NCBI RefSeq assembly: GCF_010731815.2
Contig: NZ_AP022593.1
Span: forward strand, 2,976,001-3,040,000
Reading direction: 5' to 3'
DNA: 64,000 nt
Origin: Mycolicibacterium arabiense
Lineage (GTDB): Bacteria; Actinomycetota; Actinomycetes; Mycobacteriales; Mycobacteriaceae
Position 1 is the stretch's first letter. Every line of letters starts with the position of its first letter. The position numbers and the translations under genes were made by a program. The notes below the pieces were generated by a model, which was not told the DNA's origin, searched no databases, and saw nothing but the letters and a program-made list of their open reading frames with translations. Below are positions 20,697 through 29,524 of the stretch, in pieces.

Positions 20697-21245
20697 TCAG
20701 TTGAAGGCGTCGAACCCTTGGGGGTCGGCGTTGGGGGTGTCGACGGTGCCGTCGCCGCCTGCCGGCTGCGTCCAGTCGTCGAGGGCGTCGAGGCTCTCGG
20801 CCACCGTGCCGTCGTCGATAACCGGCGCATCGAAGGCCAGGCCCGGGTCGTCGGCCGTGGCCACCGCGTTCAGCCCGCCATCCCAGTCGTCCCACGCCGT
20901 GTCCACCACACCGGGTGCGGCGCCGTCGGGCTGGGCGATCAGGTCGTGCACGACGGGCGAGTCGTCGATGCCCTGCAGCGGCAGGTGATCGTCGAACGCG
21001 TCGAATGCTGCGGTGGCAGCACCACTCGACCACACGTTCCCCGCGTCGCCGATCGCGTCGAATCCGGACACCGGCGCCGCCGAGAGCGACTCGGTGACCA
21101 CCGGGATCAAGCTGTTGACGTCGGCACTGGTGACGTCGGTCAGATTCGCCGCGGAGATGGCCTGGGCCGGGTCGGCGGCATACTGGGCCGCGACGTCGGG
21201 GTCGCGCACCACCGACATCACGAAGTCGAGTAGCGAGTTCGCCAC
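20697..21245 (-). CDS. IniB-like protein (Rv0340-type)
   Basis: A 182-residue acidic protein. Its N-terminus (SLLDFVMSVVRDPDVAAQYA then ADPAQAISAANL) is clearly related to the IniB N-terminal domain. The rest is rich in Asp, Ala and Gly with repeated FDAF/FDAI elements and ends in GFDAFN, matching the GFDAF end of IniB. It stands where Rv0340 lies in M. tuberculosis, upstream of iniB on the same strand, and has its own terminator. Function is unknown; coordinated induction with iniB is plausible from the shared motifs upstream. Confidence 0.8.
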   Translation of the reverse strand: MANSLLDFVMSVVRDPDVAAQYAADPAQAISAANLTDVTSADVNSLIPVVTESLSAAPVSGFDAIGDAGNVWSSGAATAAFDAFDDHLPLQGIDDSPVVHDLIAQPDGAAPGVVDTAWDDWDGGLNAVATADDPGLAFDAPVIDDGTVAESLDALDDWTQPAGGDGTVDTPNADPQGFDAFN

Positions 21246-21362
21246 GGGTCCCCCTCTCTCGTAATTCGGTGAGCTGGCAGATCACGCACTGCCTTGCCCG
21301 AAATGCTATCGGCGCAGGCAGCCTCACCGAATCGGTGCCGAACCCAACCCCGGGCGACCCTC

Positions 21363-21404
21363 GTTAGGGGGTTCGACGTTAGGGGTTCTCGAACCCTTAG
21401 GGGG
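21363..21404. promoter_or_regulatory. Repeated GTTAGGGG motifs in the divergent ini regulatory region
   Basis: GTTAGGGG occurs at 21363-21370 and 21378-21385, with CTTAGGGG at 21397-21404. The last two copies flank an imperfect inverted repeat (TAGGGGTTC-TC-GAACCCTTA). The cluster lies about 130 bases before the Hsp70-like/iniR start and about 120 before the IniB-like start, so it could serve both directions. Confidence 0.4.
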
Positions 21405-21531
21405 ATCGCCCACGCAGCCCCATACCGCCCGCTATGGTGAGGGCTGGTCTTCTGCGCTGCCCTGCCTTCAAGAGCCCTGCGCGAGGAACCGTCGACACTG
21501 CTCCCTCGATCTGACTCAGAGGTCTTCCTAC

Positions 21532-23469
21532 ATGAGCGACTCACTCGGACTGTCCGTCGGGACCACGAACCTGGTCGCGGCCGCCATCGGGCGTCCCCCC
21601 GTGGTGCGGCGCGCTGCGCTGGCTCTGTTCAACGATCGCGCACCGGAGGTCGGCGACCAGTTCGGCCCCACCCAGCCCAACCTCGTCCTCACCGGGTTCG
21701 TCGAGCGGGTCGGCGACCCGGTGCCGATGGTTGCCTCCGACGGCTCGTCGCACCGCGGTGAGGTCGTGCTCGTCGAAGCGTTGGACGCGATGGCCCGTGC
21801 CGTCGGCGGCGGCGCGCCCGTCACGATCGCGGTGCCCGCGCACTGGAACGCCGGTGTCGTCGGCGCCTTGCGGAATGCGTTGCGCGACAAACCGAATTTG
21901 TCCCCCGGCGGGGTGCCGCCCACGCTCGTCCCCGACTCGGCGGCGGCGCTGTCCGCGCTCCGCGTCGCGCCTGGCCTGCCGGCCGACGGCGTCGTCGTGC
22001 TGTGCGACTTCGGCGCGAACGGCACCAGCGTGACGCTGGCCGATGCGCGCGCGGGCATGGCCGTCATCGGCGACACCATCCGCTACCCGGACTTCTCCGG
22101 CGATCTCGTCGACCAGTCACTGCTCAACCACGTGATCTCCGGCGTCGCCGACGCGAGCAACCCGGATCCCGCGGGCACCGCGGCGGTCGGCTCGCTGACC
22201 AAATTGCGCGACGACTGCAGGCAGGCCAAGGAGAGGTTGTCCGCCGACACCGCGGCCGTCATCCCGGTCGCGTTGCCCGGTTTCTCGTCCGACGTACGGG
22301 TCACCCGCCCCGAACTCGAACGCCTCATCGATCAGCCGCTCAACGGTCTGATGGGTGCGATCGAACAGTCGTTGCAGCAGTTCAGGATTCCGATGGCGGC
22401 CATCACGGCGGTCGCGACCGTCGGCGGCGGCGCCTCGATCCCGCTGGTGACCCAGCGGCTGTCGGAACGGCTGCGCGCGCCCGTCGTGACCACGCCGCAG
22501 CCGCAGGTGGTCGGTGCTGCAGGTGCGGCCGTGCTGTCTGCCGGCGGGCTGGGCGGCGGACTGAGCGACGATGCCACCGGGCTCGCGCCCGTGGCGGACG
22601 ACGCGACCGGTCTCGCACCGACCATGGGCTGGGTAGCGGGTGCCGGGGCGGCGGGAGTTGCGGCCGGTGCCGCAGCGGGTGCCGCCTTCCCGACCCAGGC
22701 CGCACCGAGCGCCGCCGACACGTCGGCCGCCGACTCACTGGCCTGGTCCCAGGGCGTCGAATCCGACGATCCACTGCCCTACGCCGGTGGCGAGTACGAC
22801 TACGGCAGCGCGACCGACGCCCGGCCGCCGGTCGACTTCGCGGCGCGCGACGAGCCCTACGACGACGACGAACCGGGGCCGCTGCCCTGGTACAAGCGGC
22901 CCCCGCTGCTGTTCGGGGCTGCCGCGGCAGCCGCGCTGCTGGCCGTCGGAGGGCTTGCGGTGACGCTGACCAGCACGTCGACCGACTCGACGCCGGTGAC
23001 CGAGAACGTCACCATCACCAGCACCGGTGACGACGGCCTGGTCACCACCACCGTCGTGCCGTCCTCGGAGGCCGAGACCTACCGCAACCGGCCGTTGACG
23101 ACGACTCCCCCGGCCCCGGGAACCACGAACCCGTCGTCGTCGTCGGCGCCGCCCACCACCACGACCACCACGACGTCGCCGACCACCACCACGACCACCA
23201 CGACGACGACCACCACGACCACGACGACGACAACTCCCCCGACGACCACGACCACCGTGCCGCCGACGACCACCACACCGCCGCCGACCACCACCGTCCC
23301 GCCGCCCACCACCACGGTCGCGCCACCGCCCACCACCACGGTCCCGGTCGTTCCCGATACGCCCGACGCGCAGCCGGCACCGACCATCCCGGTCGTCGAA
23401 ACCGTTCCGGAGGTGGCACCTGCGCCGCCGCCGGTCGCCGAAGTCCCCGTGCTGCCGCTGTTCCCATGA
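21532..23469 (+). CDS. Membrane-anchored Hsp70-like protein with Thr/Pro-rich tail
   Basis: A 645-residue protein related to the Pro/Thr-rich Rv0312 group. The N-terminal 340 residues form a divergent Hsp70/actin-type ATPase: LGLSVGTTNLVAAAIG, VLCDFGANGTSVTLADA (phosphate 2) and AVATVGGGASIPLVTQRLSE (adenosine loop). No peptide-binding domain follows. Instead there are an Ala/Gly linker, an acidic stretch, one membrane helix (about residues 460-482, after PWYKRPPLLFGAA) and an extracytoplasmic tail of almost pure Thr/Pro with a run of Thr. The stop overlaps the iniR start (ATGA), so the two are probably made together, suggesting a membrane sensor partner for that regulator. Confidence 0.75.
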   Translation: MSDSLGLSVGTTNLVAAAIGRPPVVRRAALALFNDRAPEVGDQFGPTQPNLVLTGFVERVGDPVPMVASDGSSHRGEVVLVEALDAMARAVGGGAPVTIAVPAHWNAGVVGALRNALRDKPNLSPGGVPPTLVPDSAAALSALRVAPGLPADGVVVLCDFGANGTSVTLADARAGMAVIGDTIRYPDFSGDLVDQSLLNHVISGVADASNPDPAGTAAVGSLTKLRDDCRQAKERLSADTAAVIPVALPGFSSDVRVTRPELERLIDQPLNGLMGAIEQSLQQFRIPMAAITAVATVGGGASIPLVTQRLSERLRAPVVTTPQPQVVGAAGAAVLSAGGLGGGLSDDATGLAPVADDATGLAPTMGWVAGAGAAGVAAGAAAGAAFPTQAAPSAADTSAADSLAWSQGVESDDPLPYAGGEYDYGSATDARPPVDFAARDEPYDDDEPGPLPWYKRPPLLFGAAAAAALLAVGGLAVTLTSTSTDSTPVTENVTITSTGDDGLVTTTVVPSSEAETYRNRPLTTTPPAPGTTNPSSSSAPPTTTTTTTSPTTTTTTTTTTTTTTTTTTPPTTTTTVPPTTTTPPPTTTVPPPTTTVAPPPTTTVPVVPDTPDAQPAPTIPVVETVPEVAPAPPPVAEVPVLPLFP

Positions 23470-25982
23470 CCGCACAGGACGTCGTCGCGACGCTGACGGC
23501 GTCACCCACCGAGCCCACGAAGGCACTGGTGTCGGGTGGGATCGGGTCGGGTAAGTCGTTGGTACTGGGCGGCGTTCGAGCGGCCCTGCGTGCTGCGGGC
23601 ATCGCCGTCATCGCCCGCGCGCCACGCGACGGCGACCCGCCGGGAGCCGCCATCGTGGTCGACGACGCTCACCTACTCGACGACGCCGAACTGCAGCACC
23701 TGGCCGACCTGATGACCGACCCGGCCACGACCGTCATCGTCGCCGCGGAACCGCAATCCCAGCATCGCGGCCTCACGGAACTGTCGGCCGCCGCGGCGAG
23801 GCAGTCGCCGGTGGTGACGTTGGGTCCGCTGACCCCACCCGAGATCGCCCGTCTCGCAAGCGAAGTCATCGGCTCGCCGCCGCCGCTGGAGATGGTCCGG
23901 TCGGTGGCGACGGCGACCGCGGGCGTGCCGTTCCTCGTCCGAGCCGCCGTCACCGCAGCCGCGGCACCCGACGCCGAGTCACCGGGATCCGCGATCTCTG
24001 CGGCCACGCGCGCGGCCCTGATCGAGCGACTGCGCCGCGCCGACGACGCTGTCGTGGACACGCTGCTGATCTGCTCGCTGAGCCCGGAACTGGGGCCGGA
24101 CGACGTGGCGGGCGCCCTCGATCTCGAGAGCGCCCCGGTGCACCGACTGGTCGACCGGGCGCGTGCCACCGGCCTGATCGCACCGTCGCACAACCCGATC
24201 TTCTTGCGCACCCTGCATCGGTGTCTCGCCCAGATCGTCGGCGCCACCCGGCACCACGAGATCGAGACGAGATTGCTTCGGACGCAGCTCGACTCGTCGA
24301 CGCTGACCGTCGACCTCGCGCTCCGGATGGCCGATCACGGCCTGCGCGACCCGCTGCTGGCCGACGCGCTGACCGCGCTGGCCGATCGCAACCGCGCTCA
24401 CCCGGCACGCACGGCGCGGTTGTACCGGGCGGCTGCCGAGGTCGACCCCGGCGCTCGCGACTCCCGGCTGGCCGATGCGCTTGCGGCCAGCGGTGACTGC
24501 GCCACGGCGGGCCGGATCGCCGACGAACTGCTGACGTCCGAGGATGCCGGCGAGAAGGCCGCCGCGGTGCGCATTGCGGCCAGCGTGGCGGTGCACGACG
24601 GGAGCGCCGCGCAGGCCGCCGAGTTGTTCGCGTGGCTGGGCCCGCACCCCGACGCCGTGATCGCCTCGGCGAACGCCGTCGTTGCCATCGGCGTCGGCGA
24701 CCCGCAGGCCGCTCGCGCGGCGCTGGCGGCCGAAGCGCAGGGACCGCCCACCTCCGATGCGCGCGCGGCCCGCCACCTGGCCGAGGGGTTGATCGCGTCG
24801 CTCGACTCGACATACCCAACCGCGATGGCTCGTCTCTCACAGTCGATTTCGGCCAGGCCGTCGGCGCCGGGCGTCACTCCGGACAGTGCGGCAGCCGTGG
24901 TCGCGCTGACCGCGCTGCACGCCGGCGACCCGGTGCGCGCCCGCAGCGTCGTCGGACGGGCGCTGGCCGTACCCGGTGACGAGGCAACCGCGTTCTTCGC
25001 CCACCGGCACCGGCTGCTGCTGGGCTGGATCCGGATGCTCGACGGTCAGTTGGCGGCCGCGGGTACCGACGTCGCCGCCGTGACGGCCACGAATGCGCCG
25101 CTGCATCGCCGCGACGCGTTGTGGGCGTCGGCGCTGCAGACCGCGATCGCGCGCCGCAACGGCGACAGCGGCGCCGTTCAGAAGCACTGGTACGCGGCCA
25201 TGGAGGTGCTCACCGAGTACTCCATCGACCTGTACTCCCTGCTGCCGCTGGGCGAACTGTGGATCGCCGCGGCGCGACTGCACCAGGTCGATCGGCTAAC
25301 CCACACCGTCGACGAGGCCTTCGACCTGCTCGGCCGGCTCGGCAACCCGATCGCGTGGTCACTCCCCCTGCACTGGGCGGGCGTGCACGCGGGCATCCTC
25401 GCGAACTCGCCGGACGCCGTGGCCCCGCACGGACAGGCGCTGACCGCCGCGGCCGCGCACAGCACGTTCGCCCGATCGCTCGCCAACGCCGGCCGCACCT
25501 GGCTGCGGGTGCTGGCCAACCACGTGGAGGTCGACGAGGTCACGGCCGCGGCGAGGTCACTGGCTCAGTTCGGACTGGGGTGGGACGCCACCCGACTCGC
25601 CAGCCAGGCCGCGCTGCAGACGCCCGACGGCCGGATCTCGGCGGCGATGCTCCAGCTGGCGCGCGACCTGAAGGTGACGAGTACCGCGAGCGCGGAGCCG
25701 GCCCCTCCCGCCGCGTCGGCGCCTGCGTCGGCGACCGCGCCCGCCGGTTCCGCTGCTGCCCCGGACTCGTCGATGCCCAACTGGAGCAGGCTGTCCGATC
25801 GCGAGCGCGAGGTTGCCGAACTCGTCCTGCAGGGGATGCCCTACCGCGACATCGGCAGTCAGCTGCTCATCTCGGCGAAGACCGTCGAGCACCACGTCGC
25901 GCGGATCCGGCGCAGGTTGGGCGCCGAATCGCGTTCGGAGCTGATGTCGATGTTGCGAGCGATCCTGGGGACTCCCAGCTGA
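23466..25982 (+). CDS. iniR: IniR-type AAA/LuxR transcriptional regulator of the ini genes
   Basis: An 838-residue regulator matching Rv0339c (IniR) in size, architecture and position. An N-terminal P-loop ATPase (GGIGSGKSLVLGG, about residues 24-36; Walker B AIVVDDAHLLDD) is followed by a helical, TPR-like middle and a C-terminal LuxR HTH (LSDREREVAELVLQGMPYRD then ISAKTVEHHVARIRRRL). An Ala/Pro linker (about 735-770) precedes the HTH. In M. tuberculosis this protein activates iniBAC. Here it is coupled to an Hsp70-like membrane protein and transcribed divergently from the ini genes. Confidence 0.88.
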   Translation: MTAQDVVATLTASPTEPTKALVSGGIGSGKSLVLGGVRAALRAAGIAVIARAPRDGDPPGAAIVVDDAHLLDDAELQHLADLMTDPATTVIVAAEPQSQHRGLTELSAAAARQSPVVTLGPLTPPEIARLASEVIGSPPPLEMVRSVATATAGVPFLVRAAVTAAAAPDAESPGSAISAATRAALIERLRRADDAVVDTLLICSLSPELGPDDVAGALDLESAPVHRLVDRARATGLIAPSHNPIFLRTLHRCLAQIVGATRHHEIETRLLRTQLDSSTLTVDLALRMADHGLRDPLLADALTALADRNRAHPARTARLYRAAAEVDPGARDSRLADALAASGDCATAGRIADELLTSEDAGEKAAAVRIAASVAVHDGSAAQAAELFAWLGPHPDAVIASANAVVAIGVGDPQAARAALAAEAQGPPTSDARAARHLAEGLIASLDSTYPTAMARLSQSISARPSAPGVTPDSAAAVVALTALHAGDPVRARSVVGRALAVPGDEATAFFAHRHRLLLGWIRMLDGQLAAAGTDVAAVTATNAPLHRRDALWASALQTAIARRNGDSGAVQKHWYAAMEVLTEYSIDLYSLLPLGELWIAAARLHQVDRLTHTVDEAFDLLGRLGNPIAWSLPLHWAGVHAGILANSPDAVAPHGQALTAAAAHSTFARSLANAGRTWLRVLANHVEVDEVTAAARSLAQFGLGWDATRLASQAALQTPDGRISAAMLQLARDLKVTSTASAEPAPPAASAPASATAPAGSAAAPDSSMPNWSRLSDREREVAELVLQGMPYRDIGSQLLISAKTVEHHVARIRRRLGAESRSELMSMLRAILGTPS

Positions 25983-26164
25983 TCTCACTCATCTCCCGCG
26001 TGTGACGATGACCACTCTTCCGGTGGCAGCCGGGTGCGTCTCGGCGCGACTACCAGCAACCGGACGGCAATCCCTGCCCCGATCAGTGTCTGAACCTAGT
26101 TAGTTAGGTCAGCCTTCATAGCGTCGATTGTTCCCAGGATGTAACTATGAGCAGGCATAAGCCC

Positions 26165-26197
26165 TAAGTTACCCGTCAGTAATGCACAATAAGTTAC
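26165..26197. promoter_or_regulatory. Direct repeat upstream of etfD
   Basis: TAAGTTAC occurs at 26165-26172 and 26190-26197. The first copy is part of TTAC-N6-GTAA, a small dyad, and further TAAC/GTAA words are nearby. This AT-rich patch starts 31 bases before the GTG of etfD, where a promoter or operator is expected. The regulator is unknown; TetR-type control is only a guess. Confidence 0.35.
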
Positions 26198-26228
26198 TGG
26201 TAGGTAGCTTCATCTCGGGAGGCAATCG

Positions 26229-29200
26229 GTGGACACGCTCACCCTCGTCACGATGATCATCGGCGTCATCATGACGCTCGTCGTGGCGGGTCTCGCCGTC
26301 AAGCGCGTGCTGTGGCTGACGAAGCTGATCAGGTCCGGCCAGCCGACGCTTGACGAGGGCGCCCGCAAGGACGACCTGAAGACGCGCATCACCACGCAGT
26401 TCAAGGAGGTCTTCGCCCAGACCCGACTGCTGCGCTGGTCGATCCCCGGCATCGCCCACTTCTTCACGATGTGGGGCTTCTTCGTCCTCGCCACCGTCTA
26501 CCTCGAGGCCTACGGCGTCCTCTTCTACCCGAAGTTCGCCATCCCGATCGTCGGGCACTGGGAGATCCTCGGCTTCCTGCAGGACTTCTTCGCCGTCGCC
26601 GTCTTCCTCGGCATCGCGACCTTCGCCGTCATCCGCCTGAGGTCCGAACCCAAGGAGTACGGCCGGGATTCGCGCTTCTACGGCTCGCACACCGGTGGCG
26701 CGTGGCTGATCCTCTTCATGATCTTCAACGTCGTCTGGACGTACGCGATCTTCCGTGGCGCCGCCGTCGCCACCGGCAACCTGCCCTACGGCAAGGGCGC
26801 CTTCTTCTCCCACGCCATGGGCTGGCTGCTGTCACCGCTCGGCGAGCACACCAACGAGTACGTCGAGCGCGGCGCGCTGCTGCTGCACATCGGCGTCATG
26901 CTGGTCTTCCTGCTGATCGTGCTGCACTCCAAGCACCTGCACATCGGCCTGGCACCGATCAACGTCACGTTCAAGCGCCTGCCCAACGCCCTGGGCCCGC
27001 TGCTGCCGATGGAGTCCGGCGGCAAGTACATCGACTTCGAGGATCCCGACGAGGACGCGCAGTTCGGTCGAGGAAAGATAGAGGACTTCACCTGGAAGGC
27101 CTATCTGGACTTCACCACGTGTACCGAGTGCGGCCGCTGCCAGTCGCAGTGCCCGGCGTGGAACACCGGAAAGCCGTTGTCGCCCAAGCTCGTCATCATG
27201 AACCTGCGCGACCACCTGTTCGCCAAGGCGCCGTACATCCTCGGTGACCAGGAGAGCCCGCTGGAGAACACCCCCTCCGGCGGTCTCGGCGAGGACGTCA
27301 AGGGCGAGAAGAAGCACGACGAGCACGCTCACGTCCCGGAATCCGGCTTCGAACGCGTCCTGGGCTCCGGCCCCGAGCAGGCGACCCGCCCGCTGGTCGG
27401 CACCCTCGAAGAGGGCGGCGTCATCGACCCCGACGTGCTGTGGTCCTGCACCACCTGCGGCGCCTGCGTCGAGCAGTGCCCCGTCGACATCGAGCACATC
27501 GACCACATCGTCGACATGCGTCGCTACCAGGTGATGGTCGCCTCGGAGTTCCCCGCCGAACTCAGCGGCCTGTTCAAGAACCTCGAGACCAAGGGCAACC
27601 CGTGGGGCCAGAGCGCCCGCGAGCGGACCGCCTGGATCAACGAGGTCGACTTCGACGTCCCGGTCTACGGCGAGGACGTCGACTCCTTCGACGGCTTCGA
27701 GTACCTCTTCTACGTCGGCTGCGCCGGCGCCTTCGAGGACCGCGCCAAGAAGACCACCAAGGCCGTGGCCGAGTTGCTCGCCGCCGCCGACGTGAAGTTC
27801 CTGGTGCTGGGCTCCGCGGAGTCCTGCAACGGTGACTCCGCGCGCCGGTCCGGCAACGAGTTCCTGTTCCAGCAGCTCGCGCAGCAGAACGTTGCGACCA
27901 TCGACGAGCTGTTCGAGGGCGTCGAGACCGTCGACCGCAAGATCGTCGTCACCTGCCCGCACTGCTTCAACACCATTGGCCGCGAGTACCAGCAGCTCGG
28001 CACCAATTACACGGTGCTGCACCACACCCAGCTGCTGAACCGCCTGGTGCGCGACAAGAAGCTCGTGCCCGTCAGCCCGGTCAGCCAGGACGTCACCTAC
28101 CACGACCCGTGCTACCTGGGCCGCCACAACAAGGAATACTCCGCACCTCGCGAGCTGATCGGCGCCTCGGGTGCCACGCTCACCGAGATGCCGCGGCACG
28201 CCGACCGTGGTCTGTGCTGCGGTGCCGGTGGCGCGCGGATGTGGATGGAAGAGCACATCGGCAAGCGCGTGAACCACGAACGCGTCGAGGAAGCCCTCAA
28301 CACCGACGCCACGAAGATCGCGACGGGCTGCCCCTTCTGCCGCGTCATGATGACCGACGGCGTGGGTGACCGCGCCGAGGCGATCGGCAAGCAAGAGGTC
28401 GAGGTGCTCGACGTGGCGCAGCTGCTGCTCGCCGCACTCGACAAGGACACGGTCACGCTGCCCGAGAAGGGCGCTGCGGCCAAGTGGTACGCCGAGCGTG
28501 CCGACGAGCGCAACGCCAAGGCCGCTGCGTCCGCGCCCGCCGAGATCAAGGCGTCCGAGATCGAGGACGAACCCGGTGACGTGCCGGCCGCCGAGGCGAC
28601 GCCGGTGTCCGAGTCCGAAGTCGGGACGTCGGCCGACACCTCCGCACCCGCCAAGCCCGCGAAGGGCGGCATGGGCCTGGCCGGCGGCATCAAGAAGCCC
28701 GGCGCCAAGGCGTCTGCTCCCGCTGCTGCTCCTGCCGAGACCGCCGCGCCCGCAAAGGGCGGACTCGGTCTTGCCGGTGGCGTCAAGAAGCCCGGTGCCA
28801 AGAAGGCCGCTCCCGCAGCGGCATCCGCACCCGCGGAGGCATCGGCTCCCGCCGAGGCGGCCGACGCGAAGCCGGCACCCGCCAAGGGCGGACTCGGCCT
28901 CGCCGGTGGCGTGAAGAAGCCGGGCGCCAAGAAGGCCGCTCCCGCAGCGGCATCCGCACCCACGACGACGTCGGCTCCCGCGGAGACACCCGCCGAGGCG
29001 GCACCTCAAGCCCCGGCCACCGAGACCGCAGAGCCGAAGCCCGCCGCCGCCAAGGGCGGACTGGGTCTGGCCGGTGGGATCAAGAAGCCAGGCGCCAAGA
29101 AGGCCGCTCCGGCACCCGCCGCCAGCGCTGCTCCTGCTGCACCCGCCGAGGCTCCTGCCGAGGCACCCGCCGCGGCGGCGGCCCCGGAGGCACCTGCGGA

Positions 29201-29489
29201 GCCGAAGCCGGCTGCCGCCAAGGGCGGACTCGGCCTCGCCGGTGGCATCAAGAAGCCGGGCCAGAAGAAGGCTGCCGCTCCCGCGGCGTCGGCTCCCGCG
29301 CCTGCTTCGGCACCCGAGCCGGAGCCTGCTTCGGATGCCGCGCCGGCACCCGAGCCCGAGTCTGCGCCTAAGCCGGAGTCAGCACCCGAGCCGAAAGCCG
29401 AAGAGTCACAGCCGGAACCGGCCAAGCCGTCGGTGCCGGTGAAGGGCCTCGGGCTGGCTCCTGGCGTACGTCGCCCCGGCAAGAAGTAG
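26229..29489 (+). CDS. etfD: Electron-transfer-flavoprotein dehydrogenase EtfD-type Fe-S membrane protein
   Basis: A 1086-residue membrane iron-sulfur protein, homologue of Rv0338c (EtfD), which moves electrons from acyl-CoA dehydrogenases via EtfBA to the respiratory chain. The N-terminal 250 residues hold about five or six membrane helices with haem-type His. Two 4Fe-4S motifs follow, CTECGRCQSQCP and CTTCGACVEQCP, then two CCG domains (CNGDS and CPHCFNTIG; CYLGRHNKEY and GLCCGAGGARMWM). The last 300 residues are Ala/Pro-rich with six copies of a KGGLGLAGGxKKPG unit, far longer than needed for catalysis. GTG start, with GGGAGG six bases upstream. Confidence 0.9.
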   Translation: MDTLTLVTMIIGVIMTLVVAGLAVKRVLWLTKLIRSGQPTLDEGARKDDLKTRITTQFKEVFAQTRLLRWSIPGIAHFFTMWGFFVLATVYLEAYGVLFYPKFAIPIVGHWEILGFLQDFFAVAVFLGIATFAVIRLRSEPKEYGRDSRFYGSHTGGAWLILFMIFNVVWTYAIFRGAAVATGNLPYGKGAFFSHAMGWLLSPLGEHTNEYVERGALLLHIGVMLVFLLIVLHSKHLHIGLAPINVTFKRLPNALGPLLPMESGGKYIDFEDPDEDAQFGRGKIEDFTWKAYLDFTTCTECGRCQSQCPAWNTGKPLSPKLVIMNLRDHLFAKAPYILGDQESPLENTPSGGLGEDVKGEKKHDEHAHVPESGFERVLGSGPEQATRPLVGTLEEGGVIDPDVLWSCTTCGACVEQCPVDIEHIDHIVDMRRYQVMVASEFPAELSGLFKNLETKGNPWGQSARERTAWINEVDFDVPVYGEDVDSFDGFEYLFYVGCAGAFEDRAKKTTKAVAELLAAADVKFLVLGSAESCNGDSARRSGNEFLFQQLAQQNVATIDELFEGVETVDRKIVVTCPHCFNTIGREYQQLGTNYTVLHHTQLLNRLVRDKKLVPVSPVSQDVTYHDPCYLGRHNKEYSAPRELIGASGATLTEMPRHADRGLCCGAGGARMWMEEHIGKRVNHERVEEALNTDATKIATGCPFCRVMMTDGVGDRAEAIGKQEVEVLDVAQLLLAALDKDTVTLPEKGAAAKWYAERADERNAKAAASAPAEIKASEIEDEPGDVPAAEATPVSESEVGTSADTSAPAKPAKGGMGLAGGIKKPGAKASAPAAAPAETAAPAKGGLGLAGGVKKPGAKKAAPAAASAPAEASAPAEAADAKPAPAKGGLGLAGGVKKPGAKKAAPAAASAPTTTSAPAETPAEAAPQAPATETAEPKPAAAKGGLGLAGGIKKPGAKKAAPAPAASAAPAAPAEAPAEAPAAAAAPEAPAEPKPAAAKGGLGLAGGIKKPGQKKAAAPAASAPAPASAPEPEPASDAAPAPEPESAPKPESAPEPKAEESQPEPAKPSVPVKGLGLAPGVRRPGKK

Positions 29490-29524
29490 TCGCGCAGGCA
29501 AATTCACTGGACCGCGATGGGACG

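Noticed and set aside
26098-26120. An IdeR iron box upstream of etfD (TTAGGTCAGCC)
   Set aside because: Only about 11 of 19 positions match the consensus and the second half lacks symmetry.
26832-29009. A 725-codon open frame on the minus strand opposite etfD
   Set aside because: It is antisense to a clearly recognised Fe-S protein, and its sequence is low-complexity Arg/Gly/Leu typical of GC-rich shadow frames.
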